From Flavobacterium panacagri (GTDB taxonomy: Bacteria; Bacteroidota; Bacteroidia; Flavobacteriales; Flavobacteriaceae): a stretch of DNA of 64,000 bases. How positions within the stretch are numbered: the first letter of the stretch is position 1; the number at the start of each line of letters is the position of its first letter. Where the stretch lies: positions 558,001 through 622,000 of the forward strand of contig NZ_CP119766.1 in assembly GCF_030378165.1 (NCBI RefSeq), read 5' to 3'. Shown in pieces: positions 1-8,348 of this stretch. The notes beneath the pieces are model-generated. The model worked only from the letters and a program-made list of their open reading frames with translations. It did not search any database and was not told the origin of the DNA. The position numbers and the translations under genes are program-made.

Positions 1-868
1 CAAAGTTTGGTTCCATTTTAAAACGGCGTTCTTTGTTATGTCCCCACCAACCTGCAAATCTTGGAAGTTCAGAATTATGATGATGTTTTTCATGAACAAA
101 ACAACCAGAAGCATTTCCTGGACCTGAATTCATATATTTATAACTGCACCAAGCCGCAAAATCTACATTCCAATCGTGCAGTTCTAATTTAATATTTCCT
201 GCTGCGTGTGCTAAATCCCAACCTACTTTTGCTCCTGCTTTTTGTCCAGCTGCGGTTATCGTTTTAATATCGAAAACTTGTCCGGTATAATAATTTACGC
301 CGCCAATTAGAACTAACGCCAGCTCATCTCCTACTTCTTCAATTTTAGCTAAAACATCCTCTAAACGAATATTATGTTCGCCTTCACGACGTTTGATTTC
401 GACAATCGCATCTTCTGGTTTGTATCCATGAAAATGAACCTGACTTTGAAACATATATTGATCTGATGGAAATGCTTTTTCTTCACAGATAATCTTATAA
501 CGTTTCCCTTTTGGCTGATAAAAAGAAACCATCAGTAAATGAAGATTCACGGTTAAGGTGTTCATTACCGTAACTTCAGATGGAAGTGCTCCCACAATTT
601 TACTCAATGGTTCAGAAAATCTTTCTTGATAATCCCACCAAGGTTTCTCAGCATAAAAATGACCTTCAACAGCCAGTTCTGCCCAATCATTCATTACTTC
701 ATCTATGTAGGTTTTGGTACGTTTTGGCTGTAATCCTAAAGAATTTCCTGTAAAGTAAATTACTCGTTTGTCATTTACTTTAGGAAAAATAAATTGTTCC
801 TGATAATGGTTTAATGTGTCTTTCGAATCTAGCTCTCGTGCAAATTCGCGTGTATTTTGAAAAGTCAT
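1..868 (-). CDS. kynU: Kynureninase, 5' part only (cut by window edge)
   Basis: PLP-dependent hydrolase that cleaves kynurenine or 3-hydroxykynurenine to (hydroxy)anthranilate and alanine in tryptophan breakdown. My translation gives 289 residues from the ATG at 868, beginning MTFQNTREFAREL, and runs off the left edge; the family is usually about 420 residues. The GNSLGLQPK motif lies near the N terminus and the PLP lysine is in SYKYMNSGPG at about residue 244. Downstream of the lysine HHHNSELPRFAGWWGHNKERRF also fits the family. The gene stands alone on this side: a strong terminator for queA lies upstream. Family assignment is firm; completeness cannot be judged. Confidence 0.93.
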   Translation of the reverse strand, partial: MTFQNTREFARELDSKDTLNHYQEQFIFPKVNDKRVIYFTGNSLGLQPKRTKTYIDEVMNDWAELAVEGHFYAEKPWWDYQERFSEPLSKIVGALPSEVTVMNTLTVNLHLLMVSFYQPKGKRYKIICEEKAFPSDQYMFQSQVHFHGYKPEDAIVEIKRREGEHNIRLEDVLAKIEEVGDELALVLIGGVNYYTGQVFDIKTITAAGQKAGAKVGWDLAHAAGNIKLELHDWNVDFAAWCSYKYMNSGPGNASGCFVHEKHHHNSELPRFAGWWGHNKERRFKMEPNF

Positions 869-955
869 TGTGTTTTTTGTTTTGTCTGCTAAAATAACAA
901 AAATTGTTTGTTTTGTTTCAGGTTTAAAGTTTGAAGTTGAAATGCTTTGTGTGAT

Positions 956-1085
956 TTAACGCAAAGAGCGCAAAGATTTTTTATCAAGCTTAACGTTTAC
1001 AAACGCTAAGTACGCAAAGCTTTGCGTTCTTTTGCATCTGCCAAACACAAACCGAGCAAAAAAATCTTTGCGCTCTTTGCGGTAA
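956..1085. repeat. Long inverted repeat in the kynU-queA gap
   Basis: The 317-bp gap 869-1185 holds no gene. Arms of 27 bp at 956-982 and 1059-1085 match with one mismatch and carry the word CGCAAAGAGCGCAAAGA. Weaker symmetry continues outward to about 920 and 1122. The same CGCAAAG wording recurs near 26112-26229, so this is one copy of a dispersed family. Confidence 0.8.
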
Positions 1086-1135
1086 ATTTCGCAACAAACA
1101 TCAAATCTGAAACTTGAAACCATTAAAAACAAAAA

Positions 1136-1162
1136 ACCCGACAGATTAAAAACTTGTCGGGT
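1136..1162 (-). terminator. Intrinsic terminator of queA
   Basis: Stem ACCCGACA/TGTCGGGT (1136-1143 with 1155-1162). On the minus strand it is followed by GGGTTTTTTGTTTTT. It sits 24 nt past the queA stop codon. Confidence 0.85.
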
Positions 1163-1185
1163 CTTCCTTATAAGATAAATTCTAA

Positions 1186-2235
1186 TTAAAGAATTAACAT
1201 CGCATCTCCGTAAGAATAGAATTTGTATCCTTCTTTGATTGCTTCTTCGTATGCTTTTTTCATTAAATCATGTCCACAGAAAGCAGAAATCATCATTAAT
1301 AATGTTGATTTTGGTGTGTGGAAGTTTGTAATCATACAATTCGCAATGCTGAAATCATGAGGAGGGAAAATAAATTTATTTGTCCATCCTTCATAAGGAT
1401 TCAAAGTATTTGCAGAAGAAACAGAACTTTCGATGGCACGCATAGAAGTTGTTCCTACAGCACAAATACGTTTTTTATTTGCTTTTCCTTCGTTTACAAT
1501 ATCACAAGCCTCTTGAGTAATAATCAATTCCTCAGAATCCATTTTGTGTTTAGATAAATCTTCAACTTCAACTGGGTTAAAAGTTCCTAAACCAACGTGT
1601 AAAGTTACCTCAGCAAAATTCACTCCTTTGATTTCTAATTTTTTCAAAAGGTGTTTTGAGAAGTGTAAACCAGCAGTTGGTGCCGCTACGGCTCCTTCTT
1701 CTTTTGCGTAGATTGTTTGGTATCTTTCAGCATCTTCTGGCGTAACGTCTCTGTTGATGTATTTAGGAATTGGAGTTTCTCCAAGTTCTGTCAATTTATT
1801 TCTAAATTCTTCATAAGAACCATCGTACAAGAAACGCAATGTTCTACCGCGAGAAGTTGTATTGTCTATTACCTCAGCAACTAAAGAATCGTCATCACCA
1901 AAATAAAGTTTGTTACCAATACGGATTTTTCTAGCAGGATCTACTAAAACATCCCATAAACGTTGCTCAGAATTTAATTCTCTTAACAAGAAAACTTCAA
2001 TTCTAGCTCCGGTTTTTTCTTTGTTTCCGTACAAACGTGCAGGGAAAACCTTTGTATTATTTAGAATTAAAACGTCTCCGTCATCAAAATAGTTGATCAC
2101 GTCTTTAAACATTTTATGTTCGATAGTGTTTTTTTTACGGTCAATTACCATTAAACGAGATTCATCTCTATTTTCTGCTGGAAATTCAGCCAAAAGTTCT
2201 TTCGGTAAATTGAAATTGAAGTGTGATAATTTCAT
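1186..2235 (-). CDS. queA: S-adenosylmethionine:tRNA ribosyltransferase-isomerase
   Basis: Cytoplasmic enzyme of queuosine synthesis. It transfers the ribosyl part of SAM to 7-aminomethyl-deazaguanine at tRNA position 34, giving epoxyqueuosine. The 349 residues match the family length. Typical motifs: start [61 protein letters not shown], and C-terminal [23 protein letters not shown] -7 element 65 nt upstream supports the start. It is the last gene of the rsgA-to-queA stretch but has its own promoter and terminator. Confidence 0.97.
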   Translation of the reverse strand: MKLSHFNFNLPKELLAEFPAENRDESRLMVIDRKKNTIEHKMFKDVINYFDDGDVLILNNTKVFPARLYGNKEKTGARIEVFLLRELNSEQRLWDVLVDPARKIRIGNKLYFGDDDSLVAEVIDNTTSRGRTLRFLYDGSYEEFRNKLTELGETPIPKYINRDVTPEDAERYQTIYAKEEGAVAAPTAGLHFSKHLLKKLEIKGVNFAEVTLHVGLGTFNPVEVEDLSKHKMDSEELIITQEACDIVNEGKANKKRICAVGTTSMRAIESSVSSANTLNPYEGWTNKFIFPPHDFSIANCMITNFHTPKSTLLMMISAFCGHDLMKKAYEEAIKEGYKFYSYGDAMLIL

Positions 2236-2299
2236 ATTTGAATTGTTGATTTTAGAGTGTAGCTTTTAGATTTGTTTATCTAAAAATTTAAATCGGATG

Positions 2300-2331
2300 C
2301 AAATATACGATTGTGAGATAGGCGTTGTCAA
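2300..2331 (-). promoter_or_regulatory. Bacteroidota-type promoter of queA
   Basis: On the minus strand a TTG at 2331-2329 is followed after 21 nt by TATATTTG (2307-2300), a perfect TAnnTTTG -7 element. The spacing fits the Flavobacterium promoter model. Confidence 0.6.
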
Positions 2332-2433
2332 GTGTTTTGACGTTTATTTTCAAAAGTCCTTGATTTTGTGAGGTTTTCAGAATCTTTAAAAATGTGTTTT
2401 TGTATAAAAAAAACTAATTCCACATTTTTTTTG

Positions 2434-2530
2434 TCATTTCGACGAAGGAGAAATCACACCAGAAACTCCACACAGCATATCGCCAATCTTTGTAGAATCC
2501 CGAGTGTGATTTCTCCTTCGTCGAAATAAC
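2434..2530. repeat. 26-bp inverted repeat in the queA-aroA gap
   Basis: In the 410-bp gap 2236-2645, arms at about 2434-2459 and 2504-2530 both contain TCGACGAAGGAGAAATCACAC in inverted orientation around a 44-nt spacer. The arms are nearly perfect. No open frame of note spans it. Apart from this, the queA promoter and the aroA terminator, the gap is AT-rich and featureless. Confidence 0.85.
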
Positions 2531-2568
2531 ATACTTTGCGATAATATCCAAAATGACGCATAAAAAAA

Positions 2569-2588
2569 CCTCTGGTTGAAACCAGAGG
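2569..2588 (-). terminator. Intrinsic terminator of aroA
   Basis: Stem CCTCTGGTT/AACCAGAGG (2569-2588). On the minus strand it is followed by a run of seven T. It lies 57 nt past the aroA stop. Confidence 0.85.
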
Positions 2589-2645
2589 CTATATGATTAA
2601 GCTTTATTTAAATAAACTTATATAACTTATAGGATTCAAAAAATT

Positions 2646-3875
2646 TTACAATTCTGAGATTTGAAAATTTAACGCTTTTAAATCATTCCAAAAATCTGGA
2701 TATGATTTAGAAACTACCTCAGCATCATCAATAATAATTGGAACTTTAATGGCTAAAGGTGCAAATGCCATTGCCATACGGTGATCGTTGTAGGTTGCAA
2801 CATGTACATCATGGTTAATAGCTTCTGAACGCTCTAAAGTCAAACTATCATTAGTTACCGAAATATTCGCTCCTAATTTTGTAAGCTCGATTCTCAATGC
2901 TTCTAATCTGTCAGTTTCCTTAATTTTTAAAGTATGAAGACCTGTTAAGTGACATCCAATTCCTAAACCTAAACATGTTACAACTATTGTCTGAGCAATA
3001 TCTGGAGTATTATTCAATTCAAAATTTACATCTTGATAATTGAAACCAGCTACTTTTTCCAAAGTCATTTTGTTATTCTGGAAAGTCGTTTTCACACCCA
3101 TTTTTTCATAAAGAGAAACTAATTCTGAATCTCCCTGAAGACTGTTTTCTTTATAACTGCTCAAAGTGATTTTTGCAGATTCAGATAAAGCTACCAAACT
3201 AAAGAAATAAGAAGCCGAACTCCAATCTGATTCTACAACCATTTCTTTTGATTCAACCGATTCTTTAGGGAAAACTTTGATTACATTTCCTTCAAAGCTT
3301 GTTTTGATATCTAAATCATTAAGCAAAGCCAAAGTCATTTTGATATATGGAATCGAAGTGATTTCTCCTTCTAAAGTCAGTTCTAAACCATTATCTAATT
3401 TTGAAGCCACCAATAAAAGCGCCGAAATATATTGACTGCTTACATTTGCAGCTAATTTTACTTTTGATTCTGTTACTTTTTTTCCTTTGATTCGGATTGG
3501 TGGATAACCTTCTTCTTTTTCATAAGTGATTTCAACACCTAACTGCGCTAAAGCTTCAACCAAAATTTTGATTGGGCGTTCCTGCATTCTGCTTGATCCT
3601 GTCAAAACTACTTCTCTTCCTTCGTTAACCGAAAAATAAGCTGTAAGAAAACGCATTGCTGTTCCAGCATGGTGAATATCTACAATTTCGTCATTTCCAG
3701 CCAAAGCTTTTTGCATTACTTCGCTATCATCAGAGTTTGAAGTATTGGCTAAAGTAATATTTGGGAATAAAGCTTTTAGTAATAATAAGCGGTTGGTTTC
3801 GCTTTTAGAACCTGTAATATTGAGTTGCGAATCATCAATGGTGAATGGTGAATTCGTCGTTAATTTTAAATTCAT
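2646..3875 (-). CDS. aroA: 3-phosphoshikimate 1-carboxyvinyltransferase (EPSP synthase)
   Basis: Sixth step of the shikimate pathway: joins shikimate-3-phosphate and phosphoenolpyruvate. The frame is open from 3917, but its first 14 residues come from an AT-rich repeat-like stretch, and the family N terminus begins at the ATG at 3875 (MNLKLTTNSPF), giving 409 residues. Visible motifs: GSKSETNRLLLL (substrate-binding Lys), HHAGTAMRFLTAYF, TGSSRMQERPI, LKIKETDRLEALR (catalytic region), and YNDHRMAMAFAPLA. It lies 98 nt after the MazG-like gene on the same strand. It supplies chorismate to the aromatic operon at 12-16 kb. Confidence 0.95.
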   Translation of the reverse strand: MNLKLTTNSPFTIDDSQLNITGSKSETNRLLLLKALFPNITLANTSNSDDSEVMQKALAGNDEIVDIHHAGTAMRFLTAYFSVNEGREVVLTGSSRMQERPIKILVEALAQLGVEITYEKEEGYPPIRIKGKKVTESKVKLAANVSSQYISALLLVASKLDNGLELTLEGEITSIPYIKMTLALLNDLDIKTSFEGNVIKVFPKESVESKEMVVESDWSSASYFFSLVALSESAKITLSSYKENSLQGDSELVSLYEKMGVKTTFQNNKMTLEKVAGFNYQDVNFELNNTPDIAQTIVVTCLGLGIGCHLTGLHTLKIKETDRLEALRIELTKLGANISVTNDSLTLERSEAINHDVHVATYNDHRMAMAFAPLAIKVPIIIDDAEVVSKSYPDFWNDLKALNFQISEL

Positions 3876-3973
3876 GATATTAGTTATGAGTTGCGAATTA
3901 TGAGTAACATAATCCAAGCGTGCAATTTACCACTCCTCGCCCGTAAATCAAAATTCGCATTGAAATTTCACAA

Positions 3974-4300
3974 TTATTTCAATTTATCATTGTTTTTGTG
4001 ACGATCTTTATCTCTAACCGATTTTAAGTCCATTTTTTTATCAAAAGCAGCTTGTAAATCGATTCCTGTTTGATTGGCCAAACATAAAACCACGAAAACA
4101 ACATCTGCCAATTCTTCGCCTAAATCTTTGTTTTTATCACTTTCTTTTTCTGATTGTTCTCCGTAACGGCGGGCAATAATTCTGGCAACTTCTCCAACTT
4201 CTTCTGTAAGTTGTGCCATATTAGTCAATTCGTTAAAGTAACGAACTCCGTGTTCTTTTATCCAGGTATCGACGTCTAGTTGTGCATTTTTCAAATCCAT
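3974..4300 (-). CDS. MazG-like nucleotide pyrophosphohydrolase
   Basis: Small all-alpha NTP pyrophosphohydrolase of the MazG/dUTPase-like superfamily, 108 residues. The metal-binding signature is split as usual: EEVGEVAR in the first core helix and EELADVVFVVLCLAN in the second. A lysine-rich tail follows. Only 2 nt separate it from the transglutaminase-like gene upstream, so it is probably co-transcribed. The exact substrate (dNTP or modified NTP) cannot be read from sequence. Confidence 0.85.
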   Translation of the reverse strand: MDLKNAQLDVDTWIKEHGVRYFNELTNMAQLTEEVGEVARIIARRYGEQSEKESDKNKDLGEELADVVFVVLCLANQTGIDLQAAFDKKMDLKSVRDKDRHKNNDKLK

Positions 4301-4302
4301 TT

Positions 4303-6294
4303 TTAAGCTTTTTTAAGGACAATTTTTTCATTTTGACTAGCAATCATTTTTTGAAACAGTGTTTTCAAAGCATTGTAGTGGTCAGCTGCAAAAATACTAT
4401 TGTTAATGTCTTTTGAAAAGCTAAATTGAATTTTGTTTCCATCATTTAAAAAATTTAATGCCATATTTATAGATTTATCTTCTAAAGAAAGTCTTATAGG
4501 AGCTGGCAGTGTTTCTATCACATAACCATCTGGAATTTCTAAATTCACAAAAAGCTTTTCTTGTTTTGGATAGCCAAAATAAATTCCCATCTGTCTATTT
4601 TCCTGAACAAAAGGATTTTTGGTAGTCCCATAAAACAGCATTGGATTGATGTATAACTTACCTCCAATACTTTCCACAAAATTTTCAGTTTCAAAACTAA
4701 AAGTCTCCACTATTGGATCAGATATGTTGGTGATTTTATTTGTTATTGCATAATCCGTAATCTTTAAATTACCTAACTTCTCTTCTAATTTCTCAAGATA
4801 ACTATCTTGATTTCTGTTTCCATTTTGAACCCTAAATTTATAAGCCTCATAATCTGTTCGCTGAATCCTTATTTTCCCATCAATCTTTCCGTTTTCGTTT
4901 AATTTGATAGTGATACTGGCATTTTCTCTAGATGGTTTTATAGGAACTAAATCAATTTCCTTAGAAGTTCCGTCGCTCTTAATTAGTCTTCCTTTCCAAT
5001 TTAAAACATTCAAAGGAAGAATATCAATCGTAGTGTATTTTCTAGAAGCATCTAACAAAACTTGTTTGTCGTCTATCTCTACCGCAACAATCACATAATT
5101 AAACCCTGTTCTTGTTGGATAAACAGGCACACCATTTTCAATGGTACTCACTAGAACAGGATTTGCCCCTATTCCAGCCCATTTCAACATATTGAGTAAT
5201 ATAAAATTGATTTCGGCAATATTTCCGGTTTGCTCTTTGTATGCTTTTTCAACTCCTTTATCCGTATAGTAACCATTCTTTTCATTCCAGTTCATTTTGC
5301 TTTGAACGAACTGAAAAATGACATTCATTCTGTCTTTTGGTGATTGCACATTTGCAAGTATCTTTTTTACATCTTCAAGCAAAAAACTATTCTTATTAAT
5401 TTCTTTACCAAAACGATCATCCTTAAAAATTGTTAAAGCAACGCCTTCCCATGTAAGTGCATAATCTTTGACCGGCTGTTCTGGCATTCTAACGCGTTCC
5501 AATTCGTGTTTAATTGAACCTCTGTAATTTTCTATATTATTGACATAAGGTTCTTCTTTTAGAGCAGGAATATTCTTTGCAGCATAAAAAGAATTAATCT
5601 GCTTGTATGACATACTTCGGCTCTGGCCATATTCATTGCTGAAATTCTGGCTTCCCATTACAATTTTCGAATCACTTTCTATTTTATGAGTTCCTAGTAA
5701 AAGAGTTTTGTAAATATAAAACTCTGGGAACTCCGTTTTATACTCAAAATAATTCAACGGAATACTGTACTGAAAATCAAAATCTGGAAACTGAACAATA
5801 TTTTCAGACTTCAAAACATATTTGTATTCTATGATAGAGCCCTCTTTGACGTTTGGAAATGTTATTCCTTTTTCATTCCAATATTCGTTGATCTTTCTTT
5901 TAAATGCTCCCTGATTCTCCAGCTTTGTTTTCTCAATTTTACCATTTTCCAAATTATAAGTTACCACATTGGAAAAAGACAGCAAATCTTCATTTAAGTT
6001 TTGGTATCCAACATAATACTGTACTTTTTGATCCGCCCATTTTAAACCTTCTTTTTTATAAATTTTGATTTTAAACTCATAAGTATGAATTGCAGAAAAA
6101 CCGTTTTTTTCATCATAGGTAAAGACAGTTTTTCCTTTTTTAAACAAAATTGCTGCTGGTGCAGAAGAATCTATCGGATGTAATTTTTCCTGAAGTTCAG
6201 CAACAGTAACTTTTCCAAGCTCATAATTTTGAGCTTGGATAGTAATAAGATTTCCAAAGAAAATCAAAAACAAGAGAAAAGATCGCATCAACAT
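4303..6294 (-). CDS. DUF3857/transglutaminase-like exported protein, catalytic residues lost (paralogue 1)
   Basis: Exported protein of 663 residues with a signal peptide ending near residue 21 (ITIQAQN). Order: signal, DUF3857-type beta domain (about 30-260), transglutaminase-like domain (about 290-430), C-terminal DUF3858-like beta region. The position of the catalytic Cys reads TGNIAEIN (356-363), and the usual Asn-His reads FNYVIVAV, so Cys and His are both missing; the third-position Asp is kept (LLDAS). It starts 1 nt after the stop of paralogue 2, with which it shares length and motifs throughout. Probably a non-catalytic binding or scaffold protein of the periplasm or outer membrane. 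Confidence 0.8.
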   Translation of the reverse strand: MLMRSFLLFLIFFGNLITIQAQNYELGKVTVAELQEKLHPIDSSAPAAILFKKGKTVFTYDEKNGFSAIHTYEFKIKIYKKEGLKWADQKVQYYVGYQNLNEDLLSFSNVVTYNLENGKIEKTKLENQGAFKRKINEYWNEKGITFPNVKEGSIIEYKYVLKSENIVQFPDFDFQYSIPLNYFEYKTEFPEFYIYKTLLLGTHKIESDSKIVMGSQNFSNEYGQSRSMSYKQINSFYAAKNIPALKEEPYVNNIENYRGSIKHELERVRMPEQPVKDYALTWEGVALTIFKDDRFGKEINKNSFLLEDVKKILANVQSPKDRMNVIFQFVQSKMNWNEKNGYYTDKGVEKAYKEQTGNIAEINFILLNMLKWAGIGANPVLVSTIENGVPVYPTRTGFNYVIVAVEIDDKQVLLDASRKYTTIDILPLNVLNWKGRLIKSDGTSKEIDLVPIKPSRENASITIKLNENGKIDGKIRIQRTDYEAYKFRVQNGNRNQDSYLEKLEEKLGNLKITDYAITNKITNISDPIVETFSFETENFVESIGGKLYINPMLFYGTTKNPFVQENRQMGIYFGYPKQEKLFVNLEIPDGYVIETLPAPIRLSLEDKSINMALNFLNDGNKIQFSFSKDINNSIFAADHYNALKTLFQKMIASQNEKIVLKKA

Positions 6295-6295
6295 A

Positions 6296-8311
6296 TTAAA
6301 TGCGTTTCAAAACTATTTTCTCCGTTTGTTTTGCAATCATGCCTTTATAATAATCTTTCAGCATTTCGTATTCATCGGTTCCAACAATTGCTTTGTTAAT
6401 TTGATGTACTATGCTTAATTGCAAAAGACTATCACTTGCCGCAATGTTAAATTTGAAGCTTCCTAAATTGTTTTCCATATTAAAAACTACTGCTTCTGGA
6501 AGTGTTTCTACTGTAAAACCATCAGGTATTTTAATTGTAATATTGTATTTATCCAAAAAAGGATAACCAAAATCGACTGGATACTCACGTACCTCCTGTT
6601 TAAAAGGGTTTTTATTCTGAGCAAAAAACAACATCGGATTTACATAAATCTTCCCTCCAATAACTTCACATAAATTATTTCCTGTAAATGAGTATGTTTC
6701 AACAATTGGAACAAGTAAATCTTTCTCGTTTGTTCGCGAATATTCACTTATCTCAATTTTACCATTATTATTTTCCAATTTCTCCAAATACTCTTCCTCT
6801 TTCAATTTTTCGAAATTTTCTCTCGTTATCATCGCATTATAATCAGAACATTGTCTTCTGGTTTTTCCTTTAATTTTACCTTCTGCATCGATATCATAAT
6901 TCATAAACACAATATCGTTGGATGTTTTTGTAGGCATTAAATTAATTTCTTCTGAAGTACCATCTTTTCTTATCAATCTTCCCATCCAATTCAAAGCTCG
7001 CATAGGAAGCATATTTGGAGTTGAATATTTATCGGTTGCGTCTAGTAAAACATATCCGTTTGGAGTTTCTACTGCTGCTATGACATAATTAAAAGCGTTT
7101 CTATTTGGAAAAAAGGCAATTCCATTAGAACGTGTACTCACTAAAACAGGATTTGCTGTTAAACCAGCATAACGAAGCATTGCAGTTAGCATTAAATTAA
7201 TATCAGCAACATTCCCCGTTTTCTCCTTATAGGTTTTCTTCACACCACTATCACAGCTGTAACCTGAATAAGTATTCCATTTCACATTTGATTTTACATG
7301 ATTTAGAATCACTAATATTTTTTCTTCTGGAGTAGTAACGCCAGCCAATATTTTTTTCAAGTCTTCTTCAAAATATCCTGTTTTGTTCAACTCTGGCCCA
7401 AAATCGTCATAATCGTAAATTGTTTTCACAACTGAATTCCAATCGGTAGAATACTCTTTAATTGGACTATTTGGAAATTGTATTATTGACAACTCATGCT
7501 CAATACTTGCTCTGTAGTTATTAATATTGTTCACAAAACTTTCATCTTTTAAAGCAGGAACATCTTGAGCTGTATAAGTTACCTCAGTCTCTATATAATC
7601 TATTTGATTTCTCTCATGCCCGCTTGCAAATGTAAAACCGCTTCCTCCTCTCACTGAAGTAGTAAAGGCAACTGATTTTGAGTTTTTTGTTGTTTTAACT
7701 TTTGGAAATATATACCCTTTCTGTCTTGGTTTAAAAACATAGTATTCTGGATATGCCACTTTAAATTCAGAATAATTTACAGGAATAGAAGTCTGAAAAT
7801 CCCAGTCACGAATCATTCCATCACTAGGAGATCTAACAGTATAACGAAATTCTATTACAGAACCTTCTTTAACATTAGGCATTGTAATTTTTTTCTGTCC
7901 TCTATATTTTGAAAGTACTTCATCAAAAGCTCCATCACTTTTTAGTTTTGTTTTTTCTATTTTTCCACCAATTAGATTATAAGTAACGGCATCTGTAAAA
8001 AAAACTTTTTCCTTTAAACTATTGTAATTATAATACCAAACCTCTTGATTAGCCCATTCATAACCTTCTTTTTTATAGATTTTGATACGGGTTTCTACAT
8101 CCGTAATCATACAAAAACCTTCATTTGGATCTAGCTCCATTCTAGAAACTCCTTTTTTATAAAGAACGGCTGCTACTGCTGAAGTATCCTTTGGATGTAC
8201 TTTCTGCTCTAATTCTGCAACAGAAACTTTTCCTAATTTAAAATCTTGTGCCGTTAATGTCGAAATAAAAAACAGCAGCAATACTACACTGAGATGTTTG
8301 GTAATTTTCAT
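6296..8311 (-). CDS. DUF3857/transglutaminase-like exported protein, catalytic residues lost (paralogue 2)
   Basis: Paralogue of the next gene downstream: 671 residues, signal peptide ending at about LTAQ (residue 22), same domain order. The transglutaminase core again lacks the nucleophile: TGNVADIN at 365-372 replaces the Gly-Asp-Cys motif, FNYVIAAV replaces Asn-His, while LLDATDKY keeps the Asp. The shared pattern TGN[VI]A[DE]IN shows that the loss predates the duplication or is selected for. Gaps to its neighbours are 37 and 1 nt. Likely one operon with 4303-6294 and probably 8349-10256. Confidence 0.8.
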   Translation of the reverse strand: MKITKHLSVVLLLFFISTLTAQDFKLGKVSVAELEQKVHPKDTSAVAAVLYKKGVSRMELDPNEGFCMITDVETRIKIYKKEGYEWANQEVWYYNYNSLKEKVFFTDAVTYNLIGGKIEKTKLKSDGAFDEVLSKYRGQKKITMPNVKEGSVIEFRYTVRSPSDGMIRDWDFQTSIPVNYSEFKVAYPEYYVFKPRQKGYIFPKVKTTKNSKSVAFTTSVRGGSGFTFASGHERNQIDYIETEVTYTAQDVPALKDESFVNNINNYRASIEHELSIIQFPNSPIKEYSTDWNSVVKTIYDYDDFGPELNKTGYFEEDLKKILAGVTTPEEKILVILNHVKSNVKWNTYSGYSCDSGVKKTYKEKTGNVADINLMLTAMLRYAGLTANPVLVSTRSNGIAFFPNRNAFNYVIAAVETPNGYVLLDATDKYSTPNMLPMRALNWMGRLIRKDGTSEEINLMPTKTSNDIVFMNYDIDAEGKIKGKTRRQCSDYNAMITRENFEKLKEEEYLEKLENNNGKIEISEYSRTNEKDLLVPIVETYSFTGNNLCEVIGGKIYVNPMLFFAQNKNPFKQEVREYPVDFGYPFLDKYNITIKIPDGFTVETLPEAVVFNMENNLGSFKFNIAASDSLLQLSIVHQINKAIVGTDEYEMLKDYYKGMIAKQTEKIVLKRI

Positions 8312-8348
8312 TGGTTTGGTAATTTTTGGTTTTTGGATTCGTTTTGGG